Source: an uncultured Bacteroidales bacterium (GTDB taxonomy: Bacteria > Bacteroidota > Bacteroidia > Bacteroidales > WCHB1-69). Taken from it: a DNA stretch of 32,503 bases. Location: assembly GCA_905233585.1 (NCBI GenBank), contig CAJOFD010000005.1, forward strand, positions 1 through 32,503, given 5' to 3'. Under the pieces are notes generated by a model that was not told where the DNA came from, did no database searches, and worked only from the letters and a program-made list of their open reading frames with translations. Positions 6,599 through 16,839 of the stretch are shown one piece after another. How positions within the stretch are numbered: position 1 is the first letter of the stretch; each line of letters begins with the position of its first letter. The position numbers and the translations under genes were made by a program.

Positions 6599-9500
6599 AT
6601 GCAAAAGAATATTCCACATTATAGTGTAGGTATAGACATAGGTTCAACAACTTTTAAAATAGTTGTGGTAGATGAACAACAGAATATTGTTTTTTCAGAT
6701 TATAGAAGGCACAACACCGATATAAAACAAGCCGCCCGAGCAAGTTATGAAACCATGTATCATTATTTGGGTGGTGATTGCCATTTGCATATTACTATGA
6801 CAGGTTCTGTCGGTATGGGCTATGCGGAAAAAATAGGGGCAAAGTTTGTTCAAGAAGTGGTAGCGGCAGCCGAGTTGGTCAAAGTGAAATATCCGGAAGT
6901 ACGAACATTTGTGGATATTGGCGGAGAAGACAGTAAAATGATATTCTTTGAAAAAGGAAAAATTCCCGATATTCGTATGAATGGCAATTGTGCAGGTGGC
7001 ACTGGGGCTTTTATTGACCAAACGGCGGCATTGTTGGAGATAGAAACCCTAAAACTTAATCAGTTGGCCGAAACTGCGGAAAATATCTATCCCATAGCAA
7101 GTCGTTGTGGGGTTTTTTCCAAAACAGATATTCAAAATTTGGCAAGTCGCAATGTCAGCAAAAACGATATTGCTGCTTCTGTATTCAATGCCGTTGCTAT
7201 ACAAGTAGTTAGTTCTTTGGCAAAAGGTACGGATATTTATCCGAAAGTTTTTTTCTGCGGAGGTCCTTTTGCATTTTTACCGGAACTGAAAAAAGCTTTC
7301 CAAAATGTTTTGAATCTAAAAGATGAAGATTGTATTCTGCCTGATAAAGCACAGTTTATTCCAGCATGGGGTTGTGCATTGATTGCCAGAAACGAGAAAA
7401 AAACGAGTATCAGGCTGACAGAAATTATCTATTTGTTAAGATTTCAAAAAGATGACCCCTTTGCCAGCGAAACAAGCAACAGGTTGCCTGCATTGTTTTC
7501 CTCACAAGAAGATTTTGAACAATGGAAAAAAGAAAAGACCGTCTTTTTTGTGCCAAGAACAACTTGGGAAAATTTGGAATGTACCGAGTGTTTTTTAGGA
7601 GTGGATTCAGGTTCTACAACCACAAAATTGGTTCTGTTGGACAAAAAAGGGCAGATAGTTTACCAAGATTATCTGCGAAACAAAGGGGATAGTTTTAATG
7701 CTTTTTTGCAAGGTCTGCAAAATCTTAAAAAAGAAGCGGATGTACATCATAAAGAGATTAAAATAATAGGTAGTGCCGTAACGGGTTATGGTGAAAATTT
7801 ACTTAAAACTGCATTCAATTTGAATAATGGGATAGTGGAAACCATTGCCCATTTCTTGGCTGCCAAACAAGTAAAACCCGATTTGTCTTTCATTTTGGAT
7901 ATTGGTGGACAGGATATGAAAGCCATTTATATTGAAAATGGAAGTATAAATCGATTGGAAATCAATGAGGCCTGTTCATCAGGTTGTGGCTCTTTTATAG
8001 AAAGTTTTGCTAATATGTTGCACTATCCTGTAGCAGAATTTGCTCAAATATCATGCTTTGCCAAACAACCATACGACCTTGGAACACGTTGTACTGTCTT
8101 TATGAATTCAAAAGTAAAACAAGCCATGCGCGAAGGGGCAGCAACAGAAGATATTGCGGCTGGTTTTTCCTATTCCGTTATCAAAAATTGTTTGTTTAAA
8201 GTATTAAAAATAAAGAAAATAGAAGAACTTGGCGACAATATAGTAGTACAAGGTGGTACATTTAAAAATCTGTCTATCGTTCGGGCTTTGGAACACATGA
8301 CTGGTAAAAGCGTTTATTATTCCGATATTCCTGAATTAATGGGAGCATACGGAGCGGCTTTGTATGCTTTTCAACAATGGCAAGAAAACCAAGTAGTTGA
8401 TTTGAACCAATTGTTGCAATCTCAAGCATATACCGCTGATTTTGAACATTGTAAAGGTTGCGAAAATCATTGCATGGTTAAAATTTTCCATTTCTCCAAT
8501 GGAAATACATTTTATTCGGGCAACAATTGTGAAAAGATTTATTCCAATAAAAGTGAAAATTTTGTTAAGGGAGTAAATCAACATCAAATAAAATATCAGC
8601 AATTGTTTCACCGTACTATACCCAAAGACCAACAACCTTTAATGACAATAGGTATTCCAAGGGCTTTGGGCATGTATGAAAATTATCCGTTTTGGCATGC
8701 TTTGCTTACATCTTGTAATATAAAACCAGTATTGTCAGCACCATCAAGTAATCGTTTGTATGGCAAGGGTATTAGAAGTCTGATGTCTGACAATATCTGT
8801 TTCCCTGCCAAATTGATGCATGGGCATGTGATGGATTTGATTGAAAAAAAGGTAGATAGAATATTGTATCCTTTTGTCGTTTTTGAACAAAAAGAAGATA
8901 AAAGTTCTATTAATAGTTATAATTGTCCTATTGTTGCCGGTTATTCCGATGTGTTAAAGAGTTCTATTGAACCTCAGGAACAATATAATATTCCATTAGA
9001 TGCTCCGATAGTTTCATTTAACAACGAAAAGTTGTTGAAAAAATCATGTACAACTTATTTGAAGAGTTTGGGTGTTGCTACAAAATTGATTTCTAAGGCT
9101 ATACAAAATGCCTTGGAAACACAAAAAGCATATTTGCAACAACAAACTCAAGAGGCTTTGACTATCGTTCAAAATGCCAAAGCCAACAATCGTATGGTTA
9201 TTCTTTTGGCTTGTCGTCCTTATCATATCGATCCGCTTATTCAACATAAAATATCTGATTGTATCGCCGATATGGGTATAGATGTGATAACAGAAAATGT
9301 TGCTGCATATTCCAATGATAATGTTTATAATGAATTGCATTCCATATCACAATGGGCATACCCTAACCGTATTTTCAAGGCAGCTAACTATGTCGCAAAT
9401 AGTTCGGATAATGTTTATTTTGTACAACTTACATCTTTCGGTTGTGGACCTGATGCCTTTATTTTAGATGAAGTGGGGGACATTTTGCGAAGAAAAGGCA

Positions 9501-10867
9501 AGAATTTAACCTTGTTAAAAATAGATGATGTGAACAATATCGGTTCGCTTCGCTTGCGTATTCGTTCAGTTGTGGATAGTTTAAAATTCAAAGGGTCCAA
9601 TCAAAAACATATTCCGTTTAAAACTACCAAATTGTTTACCGTATCCGAACGTAATCGTACGATATTAGCACCATATTTTGCCGCAGGTTATTCTGAATTT
9701 TTGCCACCGTTATTCAAAATTATGGGCTATGATTTGGTTAATTTGCCTTCGGGTGATATCGAATCTGCAGAATTGGGCTTGAAATATGCCAACAATGAAG
9801 TGTGCTATCCTGCAACAATAGTTATCGGTTCCATATTAAAAGCCTTGAATAGTGGTAAATATGATTTAGACAAGGTGGCTATTGGTATGACCCAAACAGG
9901 TGGTCAGTGTAGGGCTTCTAATTATATTGCTTTGATAAAAAATGCTTTGGTTGCTTCCGGATATGAAAATATTCCCGTTATTTCTGTTGCTTTTGGTAAC
10001 GATATGAGCAATCAACAACCCGGATTTGAGTTGAAATGGAGCAAATGTATGTCAATAGCATTGTTCGGTCTAATGTTTTCCGATGCCTTGTCGAAATTGT
10101 ATTATCCTGCGGTAGCAAGGGAAACCGAAAAGGGGGTTGCTGAGGCTTTGAGAGTAAAATATTTGAATGCCGCTTGCGAACTTGTCGGACAAAAAGACCG
10201 TAAAGGGTTAATGAATTTGTTGAAAGAGGCTGTCAAAGATTTTTCCGCTATTACAACTCATAAAGAGGTCCCCGTTATCGGTGTGGTAGGAGAAATTTAT
10301 ATCAAATACAATTCCTTTGGGCATAAGCATGTTTTACAATGGTTAAGCGAACAAGGCATTGAAGTTGTTGCTCCTTCCATGTATAATTTCTTTGTCAATA
10401 GTTTTGTTAATCGTCATTTTAACAAACGCTATAATATCAAAGAGGTAAGCTCTCCTTTGTGGATAAGTGATACAATTTATAGATTAGTGCGACATTATGC
10501 TGCTAAATTTGACAAAATCGGACAAAATTATCCATATTATCGTCCTTTCGCTGATATATTCCACGATGCCCAGTTGGCAACACAAATCATCAATCCCGCT
10601 GCCAATTTTGGTGAGGGGTGGCTTATTCCTGCTGAATTAGCAGGTTTTGCTCAGCAAGGTGTCAATAATGCAATAAGTTTACAACCTTTTGGCTGTATTG
10701 CCAATCATGTGATTAGCAAGGGTATAGAAAAAAGAGTAAAGAAATTGTATTCAAAAATGAATTTATTGTCATTGGATTTTGATGCTGGAACATCCGAAGC
10801 AAATATTTTCAATAGATTGCATTTTATGGTGGAAAATTGCAAAAAACAAGTGAATAACGAATTATAA
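6599..10867 (+). CDS. Tandem BadF/HgdC-type acyl-CoA dehydratase activase fused to DUF2229 and HgdB-like regions
   Basis: 1422-residue multidomain protein. Two ASKHA ATPase domains of the 2-hydroxyacyl-CoA dehydratase activator family follow each other. Domain 1 (about 8-265) has GIDIGSTT at 11-18 and cluster cysteines C131 (NGNCAGGTGAF) and C170 (SRCGVF). Domain 2 (about 331-595) has GVDSGSTT at 334-341, C459/C463 (EACSSGCGSF) and C498 (GTRCTVF). Next comes a cysteine motif, C618, C621, C625 and C644. A DUF2229-type domain starts near 682 (IGIPRALGMYENYPFW), and a further HgdB-like region covers about 860-1130. In the family, the activator is an Fe-S homodimer that drives one ATP-powered electron into a dehydratase. 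Here both halves are in one chain. Substrate unknown. I use the ATG at 6599 (MQKNIPHYSVGIDIG); a longer in-frame start at 6530 would lie inside tetR. Confidence 0.85.
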   Translation: MQKNIPHYSVGIDIGSTTFKIVVVDEQQNIVFSDYRRHNTDIKQAARASYETMYHYLGGDCHLHITMTGSVGMGYAEKIGAKFVQEVVAAAELVKVKYPEVRTFVDIGGEDSKMIFFEKGKIPDIRMNGNCAGGTGAFIDQTAALLEIETLKLNQLAETAENIYPIASRCGVFSKTDIQNLASRNVSKNDIAASVFNAVAIQVVSSLAKGTDIYPKVFFCGGPFAFLPELKKAFQNVLNLKDEDCILPDKAQFIPAWGCALIARNEKKTSIRLTEIIYLLRFQKDDPFASETSNRLPALFSSQEDFEQWKKEKTVFFVPRTTWENLECTECFLGVDSGSTTTKLVLLDKKGQIVYQDYLRNKGDSFNAFLQGLQNLKKEADVHHKEIKIIGSAVTGYGENLLKTAFNLNNGIVETIAHFLAAKQVKPDLSFILDIGGQDMKAIYIENGSINRLEINEACSSGCGSFIESFANMLHYPVAEFAQISCFAKQPYDLGTRCTVFMNSKVKQAMREGAATEDIAAGFSYSVIKNCLFKVLKIKKIEELGDNIVVQGGTFKNLSIVRALEHMTGKSVYYSDIPELMGAYGAALYAFQQWQENQVVDLNQLLQSQAYTADFEHCKGCENHCMVKIFHFSNGNTFYSGNNCEKIYSNKSENFVKGVNQHQIKYQQLFHRTIPKDQQPLMTIGIPRALGMYENYPFWHALLTSCNIKPVLSAPSSNRLYGKGIRSLMSDNICFPAKLMHGHVMDLIEKKVDRILYPFVVFEQKEDKSSINSYNCPIVAGYSDVLKSSIEPQEQYNIPLDAPIVSFNNEKLLKKSCTTYLKSLGVATKLISKAIQNALETQKAYLQQQTQEALTIVQNAKANNRMVILLACRPYHIDPLIQHKISDCIADMGIDVITENVAAYSNDNVYNELHSISQWAYPNRIFKAANYVANSSDNVYFVQLTSFGCGPDAFILDEVGDILRRKGKNLTLLKIDDVNNIGSLRLRIRSVVDSLKFKGSNQKHIPFKTTKLFTVSERNRTILAPYFAAGYSEFLPPLFKIMGYDLVNLPSGDIESAELGLKYANNEVCYPATIVIGSILKALNSGKYDLDKVAIGMTQTGGQCRASNYIALIKNALVASGYENIPVISVAFGNDMSNQQPGFELKWSKCMSIALFGLMFSDALSKLYYPAVARETEKGVAEALRVKYLNAACELVGQKDRKGLMNLLKEAVKDFSAITTHKEVPVIGVVGEIYIKYNSFGHKHVLQWLSEQGIEVVAPSMYNFFVNSFVNRHFNKRYNIKEVSSPLWISDTIYRLVRHYAAKFDKIGQNYPYYRPFADIFHDAQLATQIINPAANFGEGWLIPAELAGFAQQGVNNAISLQPFGCIANHVISKGIEKRVKKLYSKMNLLSLDFDAGTSEANIFNRLHFMVENCKKQVNNEL

Positions 10868-10901
10868 TAAAAAACGTTGGCTTTGCCAACGTTTTTTATT
10901 A
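10865..10901. terminator. Bidirectional terminator between the activase gene and lepA
   Basis: Perfect 17-bp stem TAATAAAAAACGTTGGC (10865-10881) with GCCAACGTTTTTTATTA (10885-10901), loop TTT. A-tracts and T-tracts flank the GC core on both strands, so it can act in both directions. The outer bases of the stem are the TAA stop codons of the two convergent genes. Confidence 0.9.
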
Positions 10902-12686
10902 GTCAATTTTCAATACTGCAAGGAATGCAGATTGGGGTACTTCTACATTACCGATTTGTCGCATACGTTTTTTGCCTTTTTTCTGTTTTTCCAATAATTT
11001 GCGTTTACGGGTAATATCTCCGCCATAGCATTTAGCAGTAACGTCTTTCCTTACTGCTTTGACGGTTTCTCTAGCAATAATTTTTGAGCCGATAGCGGCT
11101 TGTATGGCGATGTCAAATTGTTGTCTTGGAATAAGTTCTTTCAGTTTTTCGCACATCCTTCTGCCAAAATCGTATGCGTGGCTCACATGGATTAAGGTTG
11201 AGAGTGCATCAACGGCATCTCCGTTGAGTAAAATATCCAATTTTGATAATTTCGCTTCTTTGTAATCGCTTAAATGATAATCAAATGAAGCATAACCTTT
11301 GGAACAACTTTTTAATTTATCGTAAAAATCAAAAACAATTTCGCCTAAAGGCAGATCAAATGACAATTCAATACGGTCGGTAGTAAGATATACTTGAGAT
11401 TTTAATGTTCCTCGTTTATCCAAACAAAGTTTCATAATAGAGCCGATATATTCTGCCTTGGTAATAATTTGAGCGAAAATATACGGTTCTTCAATATGGT
11501 CAATATTATTCAAAGGCGGCATGCCTGATGGATTGTGTACATCAATAATTTCTCTTTTGGTAGTATAAACTTTGTATGAAACGTTGGGTACGGTTGTAAT
11601 AACGTCCATATTAAATTCTCTATCCAAACGTTCTTGGATAATTTCCATGTGCAATAATCCTAAAAATCCACAACGGAATCCAAAACCTAGAGCGGCAGAC
11701 GATTCCGGTTCAAAGGTCAATGAGGCATCGTTGAGTTGAAGTTTCTCCAATGAAGAACGCAATTCTTCATAATCATCGGCATCAACGGGATAAATGCCTG
11801 CAAACAACATTGGTTTTACTTCAGCAAAACCTTCAATTGCTTTTTCGCAAGAATTTTCCACATGGGTAATTGTGTCTCCGACACGAACTTCTTTTGCATT
11901 TTTTATTCCGGAAATAATATACCCTACATCACCGGCTTCTAATGTATTTCTAGGTTGTTGTGTCAAGCCAAGTACACCTATTTCATCTGCATGATAGTCT
12001 TTTTCTGTGGCAACAAATTTAACAAAATCGTTGGTCTTGATTTGTCCGTTAAAAATGCGGAAATAAGCAATAATGCCTCTAAATGAATTGAACACTGAAT
12101 CAAAAATCAAGGCTTGCAAGGGAGCGTTTTTGTCTCCCTTGGGTGCTCTGATTCGTTTAACGATAGCCTCTAATACAGAATCTACACCTTCGCCTGTTTT
12201 TGCACTTACTGCCAATACCTCATCGGCATCACAGCCCAACAAATCTACAATTTGGTCAGTAACTTCTTCGGGCATAGCACTGGGCATATCCATTTTGTTC
12301 AGTATCGGAATAATGTCCAAGTTGTTGTCTATGGCTAAATATAAATTGGAAATTGTTTGAGCCTGAATGCCTTGTGTGGCATCAACAACGAGCAATGCAC
12401 CTTCGCAAGCGGCAATAGAACGGGATACTTCGTAAGAAAAGTCCACATGCCCCGGAGTATCTATCAAATTAAGAATGTAGGTTTCATTGTTATATTGATA
12501 TTTCATTTGTATGGCATGACTTTTTATGGTTATGCCTTTTTCTCGTTCCAAATCCATATCATCTAACAGTTGATTTTGGAAATCACGTTCTCCAACAGCA
12601 CCTGTTTTTTGTAAAAGCCTGTCGGCCAAAGTGCTTTTGCCGTGATCAATATGGGCAATAATACAAAAATTTCGTATATGATTCAT
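10899..12686 (-). CDS. lepA: Elongation factor 4 (ribosome back-translocating GTPase)
   Basis: Translational GTPase that binds the ribosome and acts during elongation or ribosome biogenesis. 595 residues, normal family length. G1 is AHIDHGKST (11-19), G3 DTPGH (76-80) and G4 NKMD (130-133). EF-G-like domains follow, and the C-terminal LepA-specific domain is seen in [19 protein letters not shown] and the tail [13 protein letters not shown]. Its ATG overlaps the purB TAA as TAATG, so it is probably the second gene of a purB-lepA operon with coupled translation. Its stop codon lies in the bidirectional terminator. Confidence 0.98.
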   Translation of the reverse strand: MNHIRNFCIIAHIDHGKSTLADRLLQKTGAVGERDFQNQLLDDMDLEREKGITIKSHAIQMKYQYNNETYILNLIDTPGHVDFSYEVSRSIAACEGALLVVDATQGIQAQTISNLYLAIDNNLDIIPILNKMDMPSAMPEEVTDQIVDLLGCDADEVLAVSAKTGEGVDSVLEAIVKRIRAPKGDKNAPLQALIFDSVFNSFRGIIAYFRIFNGQIKTNDFVKFVATEKDYHADEIGVLGLTQQPRNTLEAGDVGYIISGIKNAKEVRVGDTITHVENSCEKAIEGFAEVKPMLFAGIYPVDADDYEELRSSLEKLQLNDASLTFEPESSAALGFGFRCGFLGLLHMEIIQERLDREFNMDVITTVPNVSYKVYTTKREIIDVHNPSGMPPLNNIDHIEEPYIFAQIITKAEYIGSIMKLCLDKRGTLKSQVYLTTDRIELSFDLPLGEIVFDFYDKLKSCSKGYASFDYHLSDYKEAKLSKLDILLNGDAVDALSTLIHVSHAYDFGRRMCEKLKELIPRQQFDIAIQAAIGSKIIARETVKAVRKDVTAKCYGGDITRKRKLLEKQKKGKKRMRQIGNVEVPQSAFLAVLKID

Positions 12687-14062
12687 TAATTTTGTGAATG
12701 TTCGTTGTTAAAATCAGGTTGTACACCCAAATAATTAAGTGGGCTAATTGCTTTTAACTCTTGTTTGATATTTTTGCTAATATTTAGATTATCAATAAAT
12801 TCATGGATGATTTCTTTGGTTATATGACCTTTTCCGCGAGTTAAGTTCTTTAATGCTTCGTATGGATTAGGATAGCATTCACGTCTTAATATTGTCTGAA
12901 TGGCTTCCGCAACAACAGCCCAATTGTTTTCTAAGTCAGCATTTATCGCTTCTTGATTGAGAAGAAGTTTGTTCAATCCTTTTAACAAAGAATTTAAGGC
13001 AATGATACTATGTCCGATAGGCACGCCGATATTTCTTGTTACAGTACTATCGGTAAGGTCTCTTTGTAAGCGAGAAACAGGAAGTTTGGCTGCCAAACCT
13101 TCAAAAAGTGCATTGGCTATACATATATTACCTTCAGAATTTTCAAAATCTATAGGATTAACTTTGTGTGGCATTGCTGAAGAACCTACTTCACCTGCTT
13201 TGACAACTTGTCGAAAATATTCCATAGAAATATATGTCCAAATATCTCTATCTAAATCCAATAAAATATTGTTAATACGTTTCAAAGCATCAAAATAGGC
13301 TGCCATGCAATCATAATGTTCTATTTGTGTTGTTGTTTGCAATCGTTTGATATTCAATTTGTTGTTTAAGAATTCATTGCCGAATTTTATCCAATCTATA
13401 TTTGGATAAGCAACATGGTGAGCATTGAAATTGCCTGTTGCTCCGCCAAATTTTCCGCAAAATGGAATTTCATCAAGCAATTGCATTTGATTGTTTAATC
13501 TTTCCACAAAAACATAAAACTCTTTTCCCAATGAAGTAGGTGAGGCTGGTTGTCCATGAGTGTGTGCCAACATGGGAATATTTTTCCATTCTATGGCTTT
13601 GGTATAAATATTGTCAATAACATTCAGCAACATGGGGCGATATTCATTTTGATGAAAAGAGACCATCAAATAGGGTACAGCTGTATTGTTTATATCTTGA
13701 GAAGTTAAACCGAAATGTATAAATTCCTTATAATTGGCAATATGGAGTTTTTCAAACTCTTCTTTCAAAAAATATTCAACTGCTTTGACATCGTGATTTG
13801 TTGTTTTTTCAATCTCCTTGATTCTCAGAGCATTTTCTGTCTTGAAATTTTTGACGATATTGCGTAAATCTTCAATTTTAGCCGTATCAAAATCTTTCAA
13901 TTGAGGTAAAGGAAGTTCACATAAAGCAATAAAATATTCAATTTCAACGTGTACTCGTGCTTTTATTAAAGCATATTCGGAAAAATAATCAGATAATTTT
14001 TCAACAACTTTGTAATAGCGTCCATCAAGTGGAGAAATTGAGTTTAATGTATTGATTTCCAT
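12686..14062 (-). CDS. purB: Adenylosuccinate lyase
   Basis: Catalyses two fumarate-releasing steps of purine synthesis: SAICAR to AICAR, and adenylosuccinate to AMP. 458 residues, close to the E. coli enzyme (456). The fumarase/aspartase superfamily signature [10 protein letters not shown] is at 294-303 with the catalytic serine in its flexible loop. Other active-site segments are [10 protein letters not shown] (87-96), TSQDINNTA (120-128) and [11 protein letters not shown] (166-176, general-acid histidine). The start gives [16 protein letters not shown], the usual PurB N terminus. It is the first gene of the purB-lepA unit, with a weak -7-like box about 53 bases upstream. Confidence 0.97.
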   Translation of the reverse strand: MEINTLNSISPLDGRYYKVVEKLSDYFSEYALIKARVHVEIEYFIALCELPLPQLKDFDTAKIEDLRNIVKNFKTENALRIKEIEKTTNHDVKAVEYFLKEEFEKLHIANYKEFIHFGLTSQDINNTAVPYLMVSFHQNEYRPMLLNVIDNIYTKAIEWKNIPMLAHTHGQPASPTSLGKEFYVFVERLNNQMQLLDEIPFCGKFGGATGNFNAHHVAYPNIDWIKFGNEFLNNKLNIKRLQTTTQIEHYDCMAAYFDALKRINNILLDLDRDIWTYISMEYFRQVVKAGEVGSSAMPHKVNPIDFENSEGNICIANALFEGLAAKLPVSRLQRDLTDSTVTRNIGVPIGHSIIALNSLLKGLNKLLLNQEAINADLENNWAVVAEAIQTILRRECYPNPYEALKNLTRGKGHITKEIIHEFIDNLNISKNIKQELKAISPLNYLGVQPDFNNEHSQN

Positions 14063-14114
14063 AAATTTTATTCTTAAATGCTAATAAAAACTGCAAAATA
14101 TTTGATATAAATTA

Positions 14115-14122
14115 CAAAAATA
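14115..14122 (-). promoter_or_regulatory. Possible promoter -7 box of purB-lepA
   Basis: The minus strand reads TATTTTTG, matching TAnnTTTG, in an AT-rich 152-base gap between uvrB and purB. The surrounding sequence is so A/T-rich that a chance match is plausible, and no well-spaced TTG was found. Confidence 0.3.
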
Positions 14123-14214
14123 CAGAAAAAGAAAATACAATAAGTCATAAAAAAAAGATTTTTTTATGCTTCTTTTATAACTAGATAGAAATCAAAGTAA
14201 TAAATTTTACTTAT

Positions 14215-16251
14215 TTAATCTTGCAGTTTGTTTTTTAACTTTTTTCTTTGTTCTTTGAGTAGTTGTAATTCGTCACGAAGTGATGCCGCATTGATAAAAT
14301 CCAAATCTTTGACGGCTTGTTCCAAGGTTTTTGTTTTAGATGAAATCAAATTGTCCAATTCTTTGGCATTGAGAGTATGCAAAGGTTTTTCCGGTTGTGT
14401 TTTTCCTTTTGAAGTAATGTCTTTTTCTTCTTTATTCAATATTTTATTATCTATTTCTATTGCAAAAGTAGAGGTTATAATATTCTTTTTTATAGTTTTA
14501 GGCGTAATGTGGTGTTTGATATTGTACGCCATTTGTTTCTCTCGGTGTTTGTTGGTGGTATCAATAGTTGCTTGCATTGATTTGGTGATTTTGTCCGCAT
14601 AAAAAATCACTTTTCCATTAGCGTTTCTTGCGGCTCGACCTGCTGTTTGTGTCAAAGAACGTTCTGACCGCAAAAATCCTTCTTTATCGGCATCTAAAAT
14701 AGCGACTAATGACACTTCAGGCAAATCCAAGCCTTCTCGCAATAAATTTACTCCCACCAATACATCAATAATCCCTTCTCTTAATTGATGAAGTATTTCT
14801 ACACGTTCCATAGTATCTACTTCAGAATGAATATATTGTGTTTTTATGTCTAATCTCACTAAATATTTGGTCAAGTCTTCTGCCATTCTTTTGGTAAGAG
14901 TTGTAATTAAAACACGTTCTTTTTTAGATACAATTTTATCTATTTCTTCCAATAAATCATCTACTTGATTGATGCAAGGTCTAACTTCAATAATAGGGTC
15001 TAATAATCCTGTTGGGCGAACAACTTGTTCAATAACCACGCCGTTTGATTTGTCTAATTCAAAGTCTGCGGGAGTGGCGGAAATATATATTGTTTGTCCT
15101 GTCAGTTGTGCAAATTCGTCAAATTTAAGCGGTCTGTTATCCAAGGCGGAAGGTAAACGGAATCCATATTCTACCAAATTGGTTTTTCGGGAACGGTCTC
15201 CTTCATACATTCCTCCAATTTGAGGTACGGTAACATGGCTTTCGTCTATGATGGTGATAAAATCTTTGGGAAAATAATCTAACAAACAGAATGGACGGGA
15301 ATGAGGCGGACGGCGGTCAAAATATCGGGAATAATTTTCTATACCGGAACAATAGCCTAATTCTTTTATCATTTCAATATCATAATTCACTCGTTCTTCC
15401 AAACGTTTGGCTTCCAAATGCCGTCCTGTTTCTTTAAAAAAGTCCACTTGAAATTTTAAATCCAATTGAATTTCTTTAATCGCCTGATTTATTGTTTCTT
15501 GTGATGTTACAAAAATATTTGCCGGATAAATGATAATATGGTCTAAATCTTCGATTTTTCCAGAAGATATTGGGTCTATTATTGAAATAGCGTCTATTTC
15601 GTTTCCCCACAATAATATCCTATAGGCTATATCTCCGAAAGCAGGGAAAATATCAATAGTGTCTCCATTTACCCGAAATTTTCCCCGTTCAAGATTCAAT
15701 TCGGTACGGGCATACAAACTGCTGACAAATTTTCGTAAGAGTACATTTCGTGAAATTTGTTGGCCGATATGTAATTCAGTTGTCCCCTTTGCAAATTCTT
15801 CAGGATTACCAATGCCATAAATACATGAAACAGAAGAAACAACAATAACGTCTCTACGCCCAGACAATAGGGCAGAGGTGGCTGATAATCGCATTTTGTC
15901 AATTTCTTCGTTTATGGCCAAATCTTTTTCAATATAGGTGTTTGTTGTCGGAATATAGGCTTCTGGTTGATAATAATCGTAATAGGAAACAAAGTATTCT
16001 ACGGCATTTTCGGGAAAAAACTCTTTAAATTCTCCATATAATTGTGCAGCCAATGTTTTATTGTGGCTTAATACCAAAGCCGGCCGATTTATTTCGGCTA
16101 ATACATTGGCAATGGTAAAAGTTTTACCCGACCCTGTAACCCCTAAAAGTGTTTGGTGAAGAGCATTTTGCCTTACCCCATTGACTAAGTCTTTAATGGC
16201 ACTGGGTTGATCTCCAGAAGGTGAAAAAGGAGCATGTAGTTTAAAATTCAT
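14215..16251 (-). CDS. uvrB: Excinuclease ABC subunit B
   Basis: Damage-verification helicase of nucleotide excision repair, acting with UvrA, UvrC and UvrD. 678 residues. The Walker A motif GVTGSGKT is at 37-44. The tyrosine-rich beta-hairpin that inserts into DNA is visible around residues 90-101 (YYDYYQPEAYIP). A DESH box (about 340) precedes the GGMYEGDRSRK segment, and the helicase C half contains REGLDLPEVSL and TAGRAARN. A C-terminal UVR domain for UvrC contact (about 640-675, DFINAASLRDELQLL) is present. The start codon lies 13 bases downstream of the DUF4293 gene, so the two are probably cotranscribed. Confidence 0.98.
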   Translation of the reverse strand: MNFKLHAPFSPSGDQPSAIKDLVNGVRQNALHQTLLGVTGSGKTFTIANVLAEINRPALVLSHNKTLAAQLYGEFKEFFPENAVEYFVSYYDYYQPEAYIPTTNTYIEKDLAINEEIDKMRLSATSALLSGRRDVIVVSSVSCIYGIGNPEEFAKGTTELHIGQQISRNVLLRKFVSSLYARTELNLERGKFRVNGDTIDIFPAFGDIAYRILLWGNEIDAISIIDPISSGKIEDLDHIIIYPANIFVTSQETINQAIKEIQLDLKFQVDFFKETGRHLEAKRLEERVNYDIEMIKELGYCSGIENYSRYFDRRPPHSRPFCLLDYFPKDFITIIDESHVTVPQIGGMYEGDRSRKTNLVEYGFRLPSALDNRPLKFDEFAQLTGQTIYISATPADFELDKSNGVVIEQVVRPTGLLDPIIEVRPCINQVDDLLEEIDKIVSKKERVLITTLTKRMAEDLTKYLVRLDIKTQYIHSEVDTMERVEILHQLREGIIDVLVGVNLLREGLDLPEVSLVAILDADKEGFLRSERSLTQTAGRAARNANGKVIFYADKITKSMQATIDTTNKHREKQMAYNIKHHITPKTIKKNIITSTFAIEIDNKILNKEEKDITSKGKTQPEKPLHTLNAKELDNLISSKTKTLEQAVKDLDFINAASLRDELQLLKEQRKKLKNKLQD

Positions 16252-16264
16252 TGTTTTTTTTATC

Positions 16265-16744
16265 TTAACGAAGTCTATCGGCTGCTCTTACCTTTTTTTC
16301 ATCATTTACAATAAACTTGTTGGCAAAATAGAATAAAGCAATAGATATAATAGGTAAAAATGCTCCAATACTATATTGTGTATTTAATGTTTGATTTTCC
16401 ATGGCGGGTATTTTGACAAACAAAACATCGGGATAAATCCACAACATTAAAATTACAACAATGAGATTCAACAAAACTCCTGCCATACATATTTTGGATT
16501 GAACCATGCGTTTTTTATACAAAAAAATGCAAACCAAACCTAATACTGCTAAAATAATATCTAATATACCTAAGATAAAGGTGGGATATATTGTTTGCCC
16601 ATCAGGTATGTTTTCGTGCAAGGTCCATGTGCTATAGCTATAATACATTGTATCTGTTGTAATTGTGCCAATTGGCATAAAACAGGCAACTGCCAAACAT
16701 ACACAAGCGAACAAAAGTAATAAAGATTGAATGCGTTGTATCAT
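16265..16744 (-). CDS. DUF4293 family integral membrane protein
   Basis: 159-residue protein with four predicted transmembrane helices: about 7-26 (starting MIQRIQSLLLLFACVCLAVA), 52-75, 82-104 and 124-145. The MIQRIQS start and the four-helix pattern match my recollection of DUF4293, a Bacteroidetes-specific family of unknown function. A basic KK segment between helices 2 and 3 suggests a cytoplasmic loop. It sits 13 bases upstream of uvrB; whether that reflects function is unknown. No catalytic motif is visible. Confidence 0.8.
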   Translation of the reverse strand: MIQRIQSLLLLFACVCLAVACFMPIGTITTDTMYYSYSTWTLHENIPDGQTIYPTFILGILDIILAVLGLVCIFLYKKRMVQSKICMAGVLLNLIVVILMLWIYPDVLFVKIPAMENQTLNTQYSIGAFLPIISIALFYFANKFIVNDEKKVRAADRLR

Positions 16745-16776
16745 ATTTGTTTCTTATTTTTATTAAACTAATAAAA

Positions 16777-16820
16777 ATACTATTGTTTGTATAATTGTAA
16801 AATTACACAAACAATAGTAT
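16777..16820 (-). terminator. Long hairpin terminator of serC
   Basis: Perfect 14-bp outer stem ATACTATTGTTTGT (16777-16790) with ACAAACAATAGTAT (16807-16820). After one A/C mismatch a 5-bp inner stem TAATT/AATTA closes on the four-base loop GTAA. On the minus strand it starts about 20 bases past the serC stop and is followed by TTTTTATTAG. Confidence 0.8.
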
Positions 16821-16839
16821 AAAAATAACTAAAAATCAA

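Noticed and set aside
14146..14168. AT-only hairpin CATAAAAAAA/TTTTTTTATG downstream of uvrB
   Set aside because: The stem has a single G/C pair; likely a by-product of A and T tracts rather than a working terminator.
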